Shown piece after piece: positions 1-6,499 of a stretch of 14,067 bases of DNA; the first letter of the stretch is position 1; the number at the start of each line of letters is the position of its first letter. Location of the stretch: NCBI GenBank assembly GCA_946415695.1, contig CAMKTM010000041.1, positions 1-14,067 of the forward strand, in the 5' to 3' direction. The position numbers and the translations under genes are program-made. This DNA is from an uncultured Prevotellaceae bacterium (GTDB lineage Bacteria; Bacteroidota; Bacteroidia; Bacteroidales; Bacteroidaceae). The notes under the pieces were generated by a model, which worked only from the letters and a program-made list of their open reading frames with translations, searched no databases and was not told where the DNA came from.

Positions 1-72
1 CATTATTTAATCGCCCAAAAACAAGGCAATAGGTTCTAAATTCATCCAAAGAGAAAAATTCTCACTCTTTTT

Positions 73-104
73 ATTGCGCATTCAGGAAACAAGTTGTATC
101 TTTG
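73..104 (+). promoter_or_regulatory. Bacteroidetes-type promoter of the CxxC protein/PPTase pair
   Basis: ATTG at 73-76 is followed after 20 bp by TATCTTTG at 97-104. This fits the Bacteroidetes primary sigma consensus TTTG-N19-21-TAnnTTTG, with one mismatch in the upstream element. Transcription would begin near 109-111, giving a leader of roughly 33 nt before the ATG at 143. The 12 bases GTATCTTTGCAC also occur in the promoter at 13801-13831, which supports both calls. Confidence 0.75.
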
Positions 105-142
105 CACAAAAGTGAAACACGCATAACCTAAACATTAAGAAC

Positions 143-418
143 ATGAAGATACCACAGAAATGCAGCGATGTCACCGAAGCATTTGCCGACGAATGGTACG
201 TGGGACTGCCCATCCGCCCGCTTCGCAACATGGACGCTAAGAACACACGTCAGCATCTTGCCGTCAAGCTTTTAGGCAACAAGGACGCCGATCCCATGGA
301 AATCACCAAGGCCTGGCTCGCCCTGCCTCCGCAAAAGAAGTGCGCCATCTGCTGGCACATGACGGGCCATCACGACGCAGCCTTCGTGGAAGACACCGAC
401 AAACCGAGCTACACGTAA
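143..418 (+). CDS. Small uncharacterised CxxC/His protein (91 aa)
   Basis: I do not recognise this family. The protein has 91 residues, no signal peptide and no membrane segment, so it is probably cytoplasmic. Near the C-terminus C67 and C70 form a CxxC, with H72, H76 and H77 just after it; this could bind a metal, but that is inference. The middle (about 30-62) looks helical. It is taken as real because a good promoter ends 38 bp upstream, the ATG follows an A-rich stretch typical of Bacteroidetes starts, and the next gene begins 7 bp after its stop. That spacing suggests co-translation with the phosphopantetheinyl transferase. There is no DSL-type serine, so it is not an obvious carrier protein for its neighbour. 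Confidence 0.7.
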   Translation: MKIPQKCSDVTEAFADEWYVGLPIRPLRNMDAKNTRQHLAVKLLGNKDADPMEITKAWLALPPQKKCAICWHMTGHHDAAFVEDTDKPSYT

Positions 419-425
419 AAAAGGG

Positions 426-1022
426 GTGAGAGAAATCCTTTGCATCAACGACCACATCGACGACTTCGGCGAAAAGCAGACCGAGAGGCTCATCGCCTCG
501 CTGCCTGCGTGGCGATGCGAAACGGCACTGCGCTATAAGCACCTGCAGGGCAGGCGAGAGTGTGCCGTGGGCTATATAGAGTTCCTGCGCGGCCTTCGGC
601 TCTGTTTTGGCATAGACGGAATGCCCGCTTTTGCCTACAATGAGCACGGGAAGCCTTACCTCGTTGCCCATCCTGGCATCCACTTCAGCATCAGCCATTG
701 CAAAGAGGCGGTGGGGTGCCTTGTGGCAGACAGACCTTGCGGACTGGATATAGAACGCATCCGGAAGGCAAAGGAAGACCTCGTCCGCCATACGATGAGC
801 CCCGAGGAAGCGGAAACCATCTTCTGCGACCCTTTTCCCGACCTTGCCTTTACACGCCTTTGGACACAGAAGGAGGCTGTCCTGAAGTTGATAGGCACAG
901 GCATCGTTGACGACCTTCATCATGTCCTTTCCCCTAAAAACTTAACCGGCATCTCCCTGAAAACCACAGAGAACCCTTATAAAGGTTATATCTTTACAAC
1001 AGCCATCGAGACAAACAATTAA
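426..1022 (+). CDS. 4'-phosphopantetheinyl transferase, Sfp/AcpT type
   Basis: It transfers the phosphopantetheine arm of coenzyme A to a conserved serine of acyl- or peptidyl-carrier proteins, turning apo- into holo-carrier. The 198-residue protein has the superfamily motifs in order: FSISH at 87-91, GLDIE at 106-110 (D108 and E110 are the expected magnesium ligands), and WTQKEAVLK at 146-154 (W146, K149, E150, K154). Its length lies between the short AcpS type and the full-length Sfp type. The start is GTG at 426; no in-frame ATG occurs before residue 66, which would leave a large part of the N-terminus out. The start lies 7 bp after the small CxxC gene, directly behind a run of A and G. 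No carrier protein, fatty-acid or polyketide gene is in the window, so its substrate cannot be inferred; the primary fatty-acid ACP is one possibility. Confidence 0.93.
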   Translation: MREILCINDHIDDFGEKQTERLIASLPAWRCETALRYKHLQGRRECAVGYIEFLRGLRLCFGIDGMPAFAYNEHGKPYLVAHPGIHFSISHCKEAVGCLVADRPCGLDIERIRKAKEDLVRHTMSPEEAETIFCDPFPDLAFTRLWTQKEAVLKLIGTGIVDDLHHVLSPKNLTGISLKTTENPYKGYIFTTAIETNN

Positions 1023-1055
1023 TCAGGACAAATCAAGGGGAGGTAATGAGTTTAT

Positions 1056-1076
1056 GGAGTTATACAAGCCAACTCC
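1056..1076 (+). other. Short stem-loop downstream of the PPTase gene
   Basis: GGAGTT at 1056-1061 pairs perfectly with AACTCC at 1071-1076 across a 9-nt loop, 33 bp after the PPTase stop. No T-run follows directly; the first lies at 1095-1099. It is therefore a weak terminator candidate, and it may simply reflect the GGAGTTA-like repeats that fill this spacer. No Bacteroidetes promoter was seen between 1023 and 1178. Confidence 0.25.
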
Positions 1077-1122
1077 CCTAAATCTTTAACTCCTATTTTT
1101 ACAACCGCCTTTACTATCGTCT

Positions 1123-1176
1123 TTAACTCCCTTAACTCCTATTACTCCCTTAACTCCTTTAATTCCCTTAACTCCC
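1123..1176 (+). repeat. Six-copy 9-bp tandem repeat in the GH130 leader
   Basis: Six head-to-tail copies of a 9-bp unit, consensus TTAACTCCY, run from 1123 to 1176. Copies 3 and 5 differ from the others, reading ATTACTCCC and TTAATTCCC. A further isolated copy sits at 1086-1094. The array stops 2 nt before the ATG of the GH130 gene, so it occupies the whole ribosome-binding region. On the other strand it reads as GGGAGTTAA repeats. Confidence 0.85.
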
Positions 1177-1178
1177 CT

Positions 1179-2309
1179 ATGAAGAACCATCTCCTGCTTT
1201 TGATAGCATTCTTCCTGTCTGTACTCGTACAGGCGCAGGCAGTACCCAACAAGGAAAAGAAATGGGCGTGGCTGGGCTTCGAGCGTCCGGCAGGGGCAAA
1301 CCCGATTGTCAAACCCAATACGACGAGCCGCTTCTTCTGCCCAATGTGGGGTAGGGTGGCTCAATGGGAGAACAGCGAGACGTTCAATCCCGCTGCAACC
1401 GTTTTCAACGGAGGCATAGCCCTCTTGTATCGCGCCGAGGACAACATAGCCAAAGGCATCGGCTCAAGGACATCGCGCATAGGCTATGCCTTCAGCGAGG
1501 ACGGCATCCACTTTCAGCATCATGGCGCTCCAGTCCTTTTCCCCGGAGGCGACGAATGGACAGACTTCGATGCCCCTGGAGGCTGCGAAGACCCGCGTGT
1601 CTGCATGACAGAAGACGGACTCTACGTAATGACCTACACCAGCTGGAACCACAAGTTGGCGCGCTTAAGCGTAGCCACAAGTCGCGACCTTGTGCATTGG
1701 ACGAAACACGGCCCTATCTTCTCCGACGAACATAAAGGACAACTCAGCAAGGGCTATTCAAAGTCCGGCTCCATCGTGACAGAGATAAAAGGCGGGCGGC
1801 AAGTCATCGCTCGCATCAAGGGCAAATACATGATGTACTGGGGCGAGAACTTCGTCAACATAGCCACCAGCGACGACCTTATCCATTGGACGCCGATGCT
1901 GGCACCCGACGGCAAGCTGCTTCATGTCATGGACACACGCAAAGGGTACTTCGACAGCCAGCTCGTGGAATGCGGTCCGCCAGCCATCAAGACCAAGAAA
2001 GGCATCATGCTCTTCTACAACGGCAAGAACCGAGGCGGAGAGAACGGCGACAAACGTTTCGCTTCAGGCGCCTATTGTGCAGGACAGGCCCTCTTCTCAC
2101 TGAAAGATCCGACACAACTCCTCGACCGCCTCGACGAACCTTTCTTCTATCCCGAAGATGACTTCGAAAAAAGCGGACAATACCCTTCTGGAACAGTCTT
2201 CGTAGAAGGCCTTGTACCCTATAAGGGAAAGTGGTTCCTTTACTATGGATGTGCCGATTCGTTCGTCGGAATGGCCATTTACGACCCAAAGAAAGCCAAT
2301 AATCGTTAA
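1179..2309 (+). CDS. Secreted GH130-family glycosidase (beta-mannoside-active candidate)
   Basis: This is a five-bladed beta-propeller glycoside hydrolase of family GH130, which contains beta-mannoside phosphorylases and beta-1,2-mannosidases. It has 376 residues. A signal peptide (hydrophobic 5-17, AQA at 19-21) exports it to the periplasm or beyond. Family-like segments follow: SRTSRIGYAFSEDGIHF at 96-112, GGCEDPRV at 134-141 (the EDPR motif that carries the proposed catalytic aspartate in GH130), VECGPPAIK at 263-271 and SGTVFVEGLV at 336-345. Export favours hydrolysis over phosphorolysis, since phosphorylases work where phosphate and sugar phosphates are kept in the cytoplasm; this is inference. 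It stands alone, with no SusC/SusD or other sugar-degrading gene beside it, so the true substrate is open. No promoter is evident upstream. Confidence 0.87.
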   Translation: MKNHLLLLIAFFLSVLVQAQAVPNKEKKWAWLGFERPAGANPIVKPNTTSRFFCPMWGRVAQWENSETFNPAATVFNGGIALLYRAEDNIAKGIGSRTSRIGYAFSEDGIHFQHHGAPVLFPGGDEWTDFDAPGGCEDPRVCMTEDGLYVMTYTSWNHKLARLSVATSRDLVHWTKHGPIFSDEHKGQLSKGYSKSGSIVTEIKGGRQVIARIKGKYMMYWGENFVNIATSDDLIHWTPMLAPDGKLLHVMDTRKGYFDSQLVECGPPAIKTKKGIMLFYNGKNRGGENGDKRFASGAYCAGQALFSLKDPTQLLDRLDEPFFYPEDDFEKSGQYPSGTVFVEGLVPYKGKWFLYYGCADSFVGMAIYDPKKANNR

Positions 2310-2344
2310 AAAACGTCTCCAAAGCACTTTTTCTGCATGACATA

Positions 2345-2376
2345 TTTGGCGGAGTAAGCAAAAAATAATAATTTTG
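2345..2376 (+). promoter_or_regulatory. Consensus promoter of bamD, almost overlapping its start
   Basis: TTTG at 2345-2348, a 20-bp spacer, then TAATTTTG at 2369-2376 match the Bacteroidetes consensus exactly. Transcription is expected a few bases after 2376, around 2381-2383. The bamD ATG is at 2386, so the mRNA would have almost no leader. The promoter lies in the 76-bp spacer after the GH130 gene. Confidence 0.8.
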
Positions 2377-2385
2377 CGCCTTGAT

Positions 2386-3318
2386 ATGAGTAATAGCCGA
2401 TTTAAGTACTTGCTCCTTTCCCTTTGCTCTCTGCTTCTTGTTTCTTGCAGTGAGTATTCTTCTGTGCTCAAGACAAACGACTACGAGTACAAATACGAGG
2501 CAGCCAAAGCACTCTATGCCGCCGGTCATGCTCGGCAGGCAGCAGAGATATTCAGTATGCTGCTGGCTCCGCTGAAGGGAACTGCTTACGGAGAAGAGAG
2601 CCTCTATATTCTGGGCGAAGCAAACATGAAAGCAAGAGACTACGAATCTGCCGCCATGTTCTTCAAAAAGTACTATCAGGCATACCCTAAAGGCCCTTAT
2701 ATGGAAATGTCCCGCTTTAACAGCGCTTATGCACTCTATAAGCAGACACCCGACGTCCGCCTCGACCAAACGAGCACGATGGAGGCCATTACCGAATTCC
2801 AGAACTTCCTGGATTACTGTCCCCACACAAACCTTAAGGCACATGTCCACGAAATCATCTATGCTCTGCAGGACAAGCTTGTAAAGAAGGAGTACCTTTC
2901 TGCCAAGCTCTACTTCGATTTGGGCACTTACCCGGGAAACGCCTCTTCCAATGGTGGCAGTAACTACGATGCTTGCGTCGTAACGGCTCAGAATGCCCTG
3001 AAAGACTATCCCTATGCCTCTGCCGACCTCCGCGAAGACCTTTCCATCCTCATTCTGCGTGCCAAGTTCCATTTGGCGCGGAAGAGTGTCGAGAACAAGC
3101 AAATGGACCGTTTCCGTGAAGCCATCGACGAGTATTATGCTTTCCAAAACGACTACCCGGAAAGCAGATATGCCAAAGAAGCCAAGTCCATGTTCGATTT
3201 CTCCAAACGCTTCGTGGCAAAGGGAGAACAACCTCTGAAGTACAAATGGAGAGCATCCTACGACAACGACATTGAAGCGGAGGATGGAAAAAAAGAAAAG
3301 ACAGAAGACAAAGATTAG
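2386..3318 (+). CDS. bamD: Outer membrane assembly lipoprotein BamD
   Basis: BamD is the essential lipoprotein partner of BamA in the complex that inserts beta-barrel proteins into the outer membrane, and it faces the periplasm. The 310-residue product has a lipoprotein signal with lipobox LVSC, acylated at C21. Helical TPR-like repeats follow, for example DYEYKYEAAKALYAAGHARQ and ESLYILGEANMKARDYESAA, and then the family-like segment around LDQTSTMEAITEFQNFL. The C-terminus is charged and rich in K, E and D. The ATG at 2386 is preferred; a TTG at 2374 would add four residues but lies inside the promoter's -7 element. rpoZ and a DUF4293 gene follow at 42- and 40-bp gaps, an arrangement that fits a Bacteroidetes core cluster. 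Its partner bamA is in the same window on the opposite strand. Confidence 0.92.
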   Translation: MSNSRFKYLLLSLCSLLLVSCSEYSSVLKTNDYEYKYEAAKALYAAGHARQAAEIFSMLLAPLKGTAYGEESLYILGEANMKARDYESAAMFFKKYYQAYPKGPYMEMSRFNSAYALYKQTPDVRLDQTSTMEAITEFQNFLDYCPHTNLKAHVHEIIYALQDKLVKKEYLSAKLYFDLGTYPGNASSNGGSNYDACVVTAQNALKDYPYASADLREDLSILILRAKFHLARKSVENKQMDRFREAIDEYYAFQNDYPESRYAKEAKSMFDFSKRFVAKGEQPLKYKWRASYDNDIEAEDGKKEKTEDKD

Positions 3319-3360
3319 AAGAAATATAAATTGCAAACAGTCAAACAGTAAATAAATAAG

Positions 3361-3696
3361 ATGGATTACAAGAAAACCACAGCACCCAACGACACGGTGA
3401 ACAGAGACCCCATGAGCCTCTGCGAAGAGACTGGCAACATCTACGAAAGCGTCGTTATTATCGGCAAACGTGCCAATCAGATTTCTGCCGACATTAAGCA
3501 GGAACTGAGCAAGAAGCTCTCCGAGTTTGCCAGCACACAGGACAATCTGGACGAAGTGTTCGAGAATCGTGAACAGATAGAAATCAGCCGCTACTACGAA
3601 AAGCTTCCTAAGGCAACACTTATCGCTACACAGGAGTTCATCGACGGCAAAATTTACTATCGCAATCCAAGCAAAGAAGCAACTCTGCTCGATTAA
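3361..3696 (+). CDS. rpoZ: RNA polymerase omega subunit (Rpb6-like, Bacteroidetes type)
   Basis: Omega helps fold and stabilise the beta-prime subunit of RNA polymerase. The 111-residue protein carries the Rpb6/omega signature NIYESVVIIGKRANQI at 26-41. A helical part, an acidic stretch (about 62-72) and a C-terminal segment around ISRYYEKLPKATLIATQEF (75-93) follow, as in the divergent omega proteins of Bacteroidetes. The ATG follows an A/T-rich leader. The 42-bp gap to bamD and 40-bp gap to the DUF4293 gene suggest one transcript from the promoter at 2345. No separate promoter is visible. Confidence 0.88.
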   Translation: MDYKKTTAPNDTVNRDPMSLCEETGNIYESVVIIGKRANQISADIKQELSKKLSEFASTQDNLDEVFENREQIEISRYYEKLPKATLIATQEFIDGKIYYRNPSKEATLLD

Positions 3697-3736
3697 GCTG
3701 ATCTCTGGCTTGGTCAAGTAGTTTCACACTCGACAA

Positions 3737-4228
3737 ATGTTACAACGCATACAAACTCTTTATCTGCTCGCAGCCTTTGCTCTTTGCATAGGCTGCCTTT
3801 GTTCACCTGTTGCACACTTCACAGCCATCGAAAGCTATAACCAGACCGATGCCTCGAATCTTTTAGGCTATGAACAAGTGGACATGTATAATCTTTGGCT
3901 TGTATCCTCAGAAGGCAAACACTTGTTCTATTTCTGTCCGATACTAATGGCCATTCTTGTCATTACGTCAGCCTTGATCTTCCTGGACATTTGGTTATAC
4001 AAGCGTAGAGCTTTGCAGATGCGCGTTGCCTCATTTAGCATGATATTGCTTGTGGCCTGGTATGTTGTGTATGGCATCATTTCCTTCCAACTAACTTCGG
4101 AAATGCAGTTTTGGCGTCCTTATTGGACAGCGGCCCTTCCTTTAGCGGCCCTTATTCTGCTCTACCTCGCATTTCGCGGCATTATGAAGGACGAGAAGCT
4201 TGTCCGTTCCCTTGACCGCCTTCGCTGA
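3737..4228 (+). CDS. DUF4293 family inner-membrane protein
   Basis: This is a four-helix membrane protein of unknown function found in Bacteroidetes. Hydrophobic segments lie at about 7-24, 66-87, 97-117 and 130-147 of 163 residues. The N-terminus MLQRIQTLYLLAA and the C-terminal DEKLVRSLDRLR (152-163) are characteristic of the family. It is the last gene of the bamD-rpoZ cluster. Its final 47 bp, which encode this charged C-terminal tail, overlap the convergent GtrA-family gene, so no terminator separates the two transcripts. Confidence 0.88.
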   Translation: MLQRIQTLYLLAAFALCIGCLCSPVAHFTAIESYNQTDASNLLGYEQVDMYNLWLVSSEGKHLFYFCPILMAILVITSALIFLDIWLYKRRALQMRVASFSMILLVAWYVVYGIISFQLTSEMQFWRPYWTAALPLAALILLYLAFRGIMKDEKLVRSLDRLR

Positions 4229-4625
4229 TTCGCTTGCAAAACTTCACTACGGTGCGGATGACGAGATAGTTTGTCACCGCACTGATGCCAACCGTGGGAA
4301 CGTAGGCAAGGGAATCCTTCATGCCAAGCAGTTCTACGAAAAGCGTCATGAGTCCCATACGAACCACAAAGAGGTTGAACATGTGTGCACCGATGATGCC
4401 TATTAGGCTTTGTAGAGAAGGCTCCGTACGAAAAGTCCAATGGACAGTGAGAAGATAATTGACGCTTAAGGAAACGAGATAGCCGGCGGCAAGCGCCACC
4501 TGGTAGGGAGCAATAAGGCGCACTGCATAGAACACGGCTGCGTCAATCATCATACATGTCCCGCCAACAATGCAGAAGCGAACGAACTGACGCAATTCGC
4601 CATATAAGAATCGATTGTTCAACAT
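4182..4625 (-). CDS. GtrA-family small membrane protein (lipid-linked sugar flippase candidate)
   Basis: GtrA-like proteins are thought to move polyprenyl-phosphate-linked sugars across the inner membrane. This one has 147 residues with hydrophobic segments at about 14-37, 41-60, 72-97 and 106-127. It carries the family-like stretches FVRFCIVGGTCMMIDAAVFY near the start and VNYLLTVHWTF at 55-65. The last 15 codons overlap the end of the DUF4293 gene on the other strand and give a hydrophilic tail rich in G, Q, R and S. It starts 34 bp after the GT2 gene and is probably co-transcribed with it. The two resemble the GtrA/GtrB pair of serotype-conversion systems. No third, acceptor-specific glycosyltransferase is present here. 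Confidence 0.9.
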   Translation of the reverse strand: MLNNRFLYGELRQFVRFCIVGGTCMMIDAAVFYAVRLIAPYQVALAAGYLVSLSVNYLLTVHWTFRTEPSLQSLIGIIGAHMFNLFVVRMGLMTLFVELLGMKDSLAYVPTVGISAVTNYLVIRTVVKFCKRISEGGQGNGQASRPS

Positions 4626-4659
4626 TTACCTTATCGGGCTCATTCCACCTGAAGAAAGG

Positions 4660-5394
4660 TTAGGCAGTTCTTTTCTTGAACTTCTTGAAGCGGAGACGTA
4701 TGACGCCGAAAAGGGCTTCGCTGAAAATGCCGCCAGACATCTTGCTTGTGCCTTGCTCGCGATTGACAAAGACAACAGATACTTCTTTTATTTTGAAGCC
4801 AAGCCGTAGAGCCGTGTATTTCATTTCTATTTGGAAGGCATAGCCTTTGAAGCGGACTTCGTCGAGGCAAATAGTCTCCAACACCTTCCGCGACCAGCAA
4901 ACAAAACCTGCTGTCGTGTCGCGAAGGGAGATTCCAAGTATGGTGCGGACGTATGCAGATGCATAATATGACATGAGGACGCGGCCTATAGGCCAGTTCA
5001 CGACGTTTACGCCCGTAATGTATCGGCTGCCGACGGAAACGTCATAGCCTTCATCGTGGCAGGCTGAATAAAGACGCGGCAAATCGCTGGGAGCATGGCT
5101 GAAGTCGGCATCCATCTCGATGGCATAATCGTAGCCGTTCTTCAACGCCCATTTGAATCCACAGATGTATGCTGTGCCAAGTCCTAATTTCCCGGAACGT
5201 TCTATCAAGTGAACACGTCCTGAAAACTCATTTTCCATAAGACGCTTCACTATGGCGGCTGTCCCGTCGGGGCTGCCGTCGTCAATGACGAGAATGTCGA
5301 AAGTTTTTTCCAACGAGGTGACGGCTCGGATGATGGCTTCGATGTTCTCCTTCTCGTTGTATGTCGGGATTATAACTATGGTGTCGCTTTTCAT
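4660..5394 (-). CDS. GT2 polyprenyl-phosphate mannosyltransferase-like enzyme (DPM1-like)
   Basis: The family transfers a sugar, typically mannose from GDP-mannose or glucose from UDP-glucose, to a polyprenyl phosphate on the cytoplasmic face of the membrane. The 244-residue protein is close to soluble DPM1 length and lacks the C-terminal membrane helices of DPMS proteins with extensions. Visible motifs are IIPTYNEKENI at 8-18, IDDGSPDGT at 37-45, GLGTAY at 71-76, the DxD-containing MDADFSH at 94-100 (D95, D97), GSRY at 122-125 and NREQGTSKMS at 211-220. The last region is typical of DPM1-like enzymes. The C-terminus is basic (RLRFKKFKKR). Its ATG overlaps the murI stop in an ATGA arrangement (5391-5394), implying translational coupling. 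The adjacent GtrA gene probably flips its product. The sugar cannot be fixed from sequence alone. Confidence 0.9.
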   Translation of the reverse strand: MKSDTIVIIPTYNEKENIEAIIRAVTSLEKTFDILVIDDGSPDGTAAIVKRLMENEFSGRVHLIERSGKLGLGTAYICGFKWALKNGYDYAIEMDADFSHAPSDLPRLYSACHDEGYDVSVGSRYITGVNVVNWPIGRVLMSYYASAYVRTILGISLRDTTAGFVCWSRKVLETICLDEVRFKGYAFQIEMKYTALRLGFKIKEVSVVFVNREQGTSKMSGGIFSEALFGVIRLRFKKFKKRTA

Positions 5395-6218
5395 AATTGG
5401 ACTCTTTCTGCTTTAAGTTGTTCGCCCATGAAAACGGTTGCTTTTGCTTCGAAAGCTTCCGCTTGTTCTGTGGTAAGGAAGCGTGTCGCTCCGCCTGTAG
5501 TGATACGTTCTGCCATATCGGGATGGCGGTAGAGATAGTTCTGAAGGCTTTGCGCCACATAGCTTCCTTGCTCAATGACAGTTACATCTTTTGGCATGTA
5601 CTGACGAATCTTGCCAAGCAGCAAGGGATAGTGAGTGCAGCCAAGTATGACACTGTCGATGAGCGGGTCGCGATGGAGAAGATTCTCTATGCGTTGCCGG
5701 ACAAAATAGTCTGCTCCGGGGCTATCGTATTCTTCGTTCTCTACCAATGGCACCCACATTGGGCAGGCTTCGCCAGTCACTTGGATGTCAGGATTGAGCT
5801 TGGCAATCTCCAGTTCGTATGTACGGCTGCGTATGGTTCCCGGTGTGGCCATGATGCCTACATGCCGACTCTTCGAAATGTTTCCCACGACTTCGACGGT
5901 GGGGCGTATCACGCCCAGGACGCGGCGCTGCGGGTCTATCTTCGGCAGGTCGTTTTGCTGAATGCTGCGCAGAGCCTTTGCCGATGCAGTGTTACAAGCC
6001 AAAATCACCAAGTGGCAACCCTGCCCGAACAGGTATCGGACAGCTTGAAGCGTGAACTCATAGACAACGTCGAAGGAACGAGTGCCGTAAGGAGCACGGG
6101 CATTGTCGCCAAGGTATAGGAAGTCATACTGCGGCATCATCTTCCGAATCTGCCGCAGGATAGTCAGTCCACCATAGCCTGAATCAAAGACTCCTATTGG
6201 ACCTGCATCTTTTTCCAT
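5391..6218 (-). CDS. murI: Glutamate racemase
   Basis: It interconverts L- and D-glutamate without a cofactor, supplying D-glutamate for the peptidoglycan stem peptide in the cytoplasm. The 275-residue protein is of normal length. It contains GVFDSGYGGLT at 9-19, YLGDNARAPYG at 35-45, the first catalytic cysteine C75 in LACNTASA, and the second C194 in LGCTHYPLL. Both halves of the two-base mechanism are therefore intact. The ATG follows an A/T-rich leader. It lies downstream of the bamA/OmpH genes but is separated from them by 281 bp holding the 22-bp repeat array. No convincing -7 box was found in that spacer, so it may be reached by read-through. It overlaps the GT2 gene by 4 bp. Confidence 0.96.
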   Translation of the reverse strand: MEKDAGPIGVFDSGYGGLTILRQIRKMMPQYDFLYLGDNARAPYGTRSFDVVYEFTLQAVRYLFGQGCHLVILACNTASAKALRSIQQNDLPKIDPQRRVLGVIRPTVEVVGNISKSRHVGIMATPGTIRSRTYELEIAKLNPDIQVTGEACPMWVPLVENEEYDSPGADYFVRQRIENLLHRDPLIDSVILGCTHYPLLLGKIRQYMPKDVTVIEQGSYVAQSLQNYLYRHPDMAERITTGGATRFLTTEQAEAFEAKATVFMGEQLKAERVQL

Positions 6219-6340
6219 TTATTATTAACCTGTTTAACGAGAGTCTGACGAAATATCTTAAGAGTTGTTGTTGCTCGTTTGGGAGGTGACAATGTCACGG
6301 ATTCGCTGTTCCTGCCGAAAACCATCCTACGGCTCTGTTT

Positions 6341-6472
6341 CAATAACCCTGTGGCCTTATTCCAATAAAGGCGTGCCTCGTTGGCAATAAAGGCGTGCTT
6401 CGTTGACAAACATGGCGTGCTTCGTTGACAAACATGGCGTGCCTCGTTTTTGGGGATGGCGTGCGACGGTTC
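6341..6472. repeat. 22-bp tandem repeat array between the OmpH genes and murI
   Basis: Six head-to-tail 22-bp units begin at 6341, 6363, 6385, 6407, 6429 and 6451. The core GGCGTGC recurs exactly every 22 bp at 6370, 6392, 6414, 6436 and 6458; the first unit is degenerate. The best-conserved core is GGCGTGCTTCGTTGA; units 3 and 4 agree at 19 of 22 positions. A period of 22 is not a multiple of three and no gene covers it, so it is non-coding. There are no unique spacers between units, which excludes a CRISPR array. The rest of the spacer (6219-6340, 6473-6499) holds only a 5-bp hairpin, GTGAC-AAT-GTCAC, at 6286-6298. Confidence 0.9.
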
Positions 6473-6499
6473 CTTTTTCCCCATCGAACTCACGTTAAA

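Noticed and set aside
48..72. Terminator-like inverted repeat near the left edge
   Set aside because: AAAGAG/CTCTTT and GAGAA/TTCTC stems are only 5-6 bp and A/T-rich; with no upstream gene visible, a terminator call is not supported.
1086..1364. A 92-codon minus-strand frame with GVKGVKGV-like repeats
   Set aside because: The repetitive peptide is just the translation of the 9-bp DNA repeat, and the frame overlaps the GH130 signal peptide.
2005..3717. A 570-codon open frame on the minus strand opposite bamD and rpoZ
   Set aside because: It runs antisense through two confidently identified genes and the end of the GH130 gene, has a Phe/Val/Leu/Cys-rich composition typical of a shadow frame, and shows no recognisable domain.
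5397..6119. A 240-codon plus-strand open frame opposite murI
   Set aside because: It is fully antisense to glutamate racemase, whose motifs are intact, and the translation has no family features.
6286..6298. GTGAC-AAT-GTCAC hairpin or operator upstream of murI
   Set aside because: The stem is only 5 bp and there is no matching promoter or second site to support a regulatory call.
6341..6472. CRISPR array
   Set aside because: The repeats are head-to-tail with a 22-bp period and no unique spacers; no cas gene is nearby.
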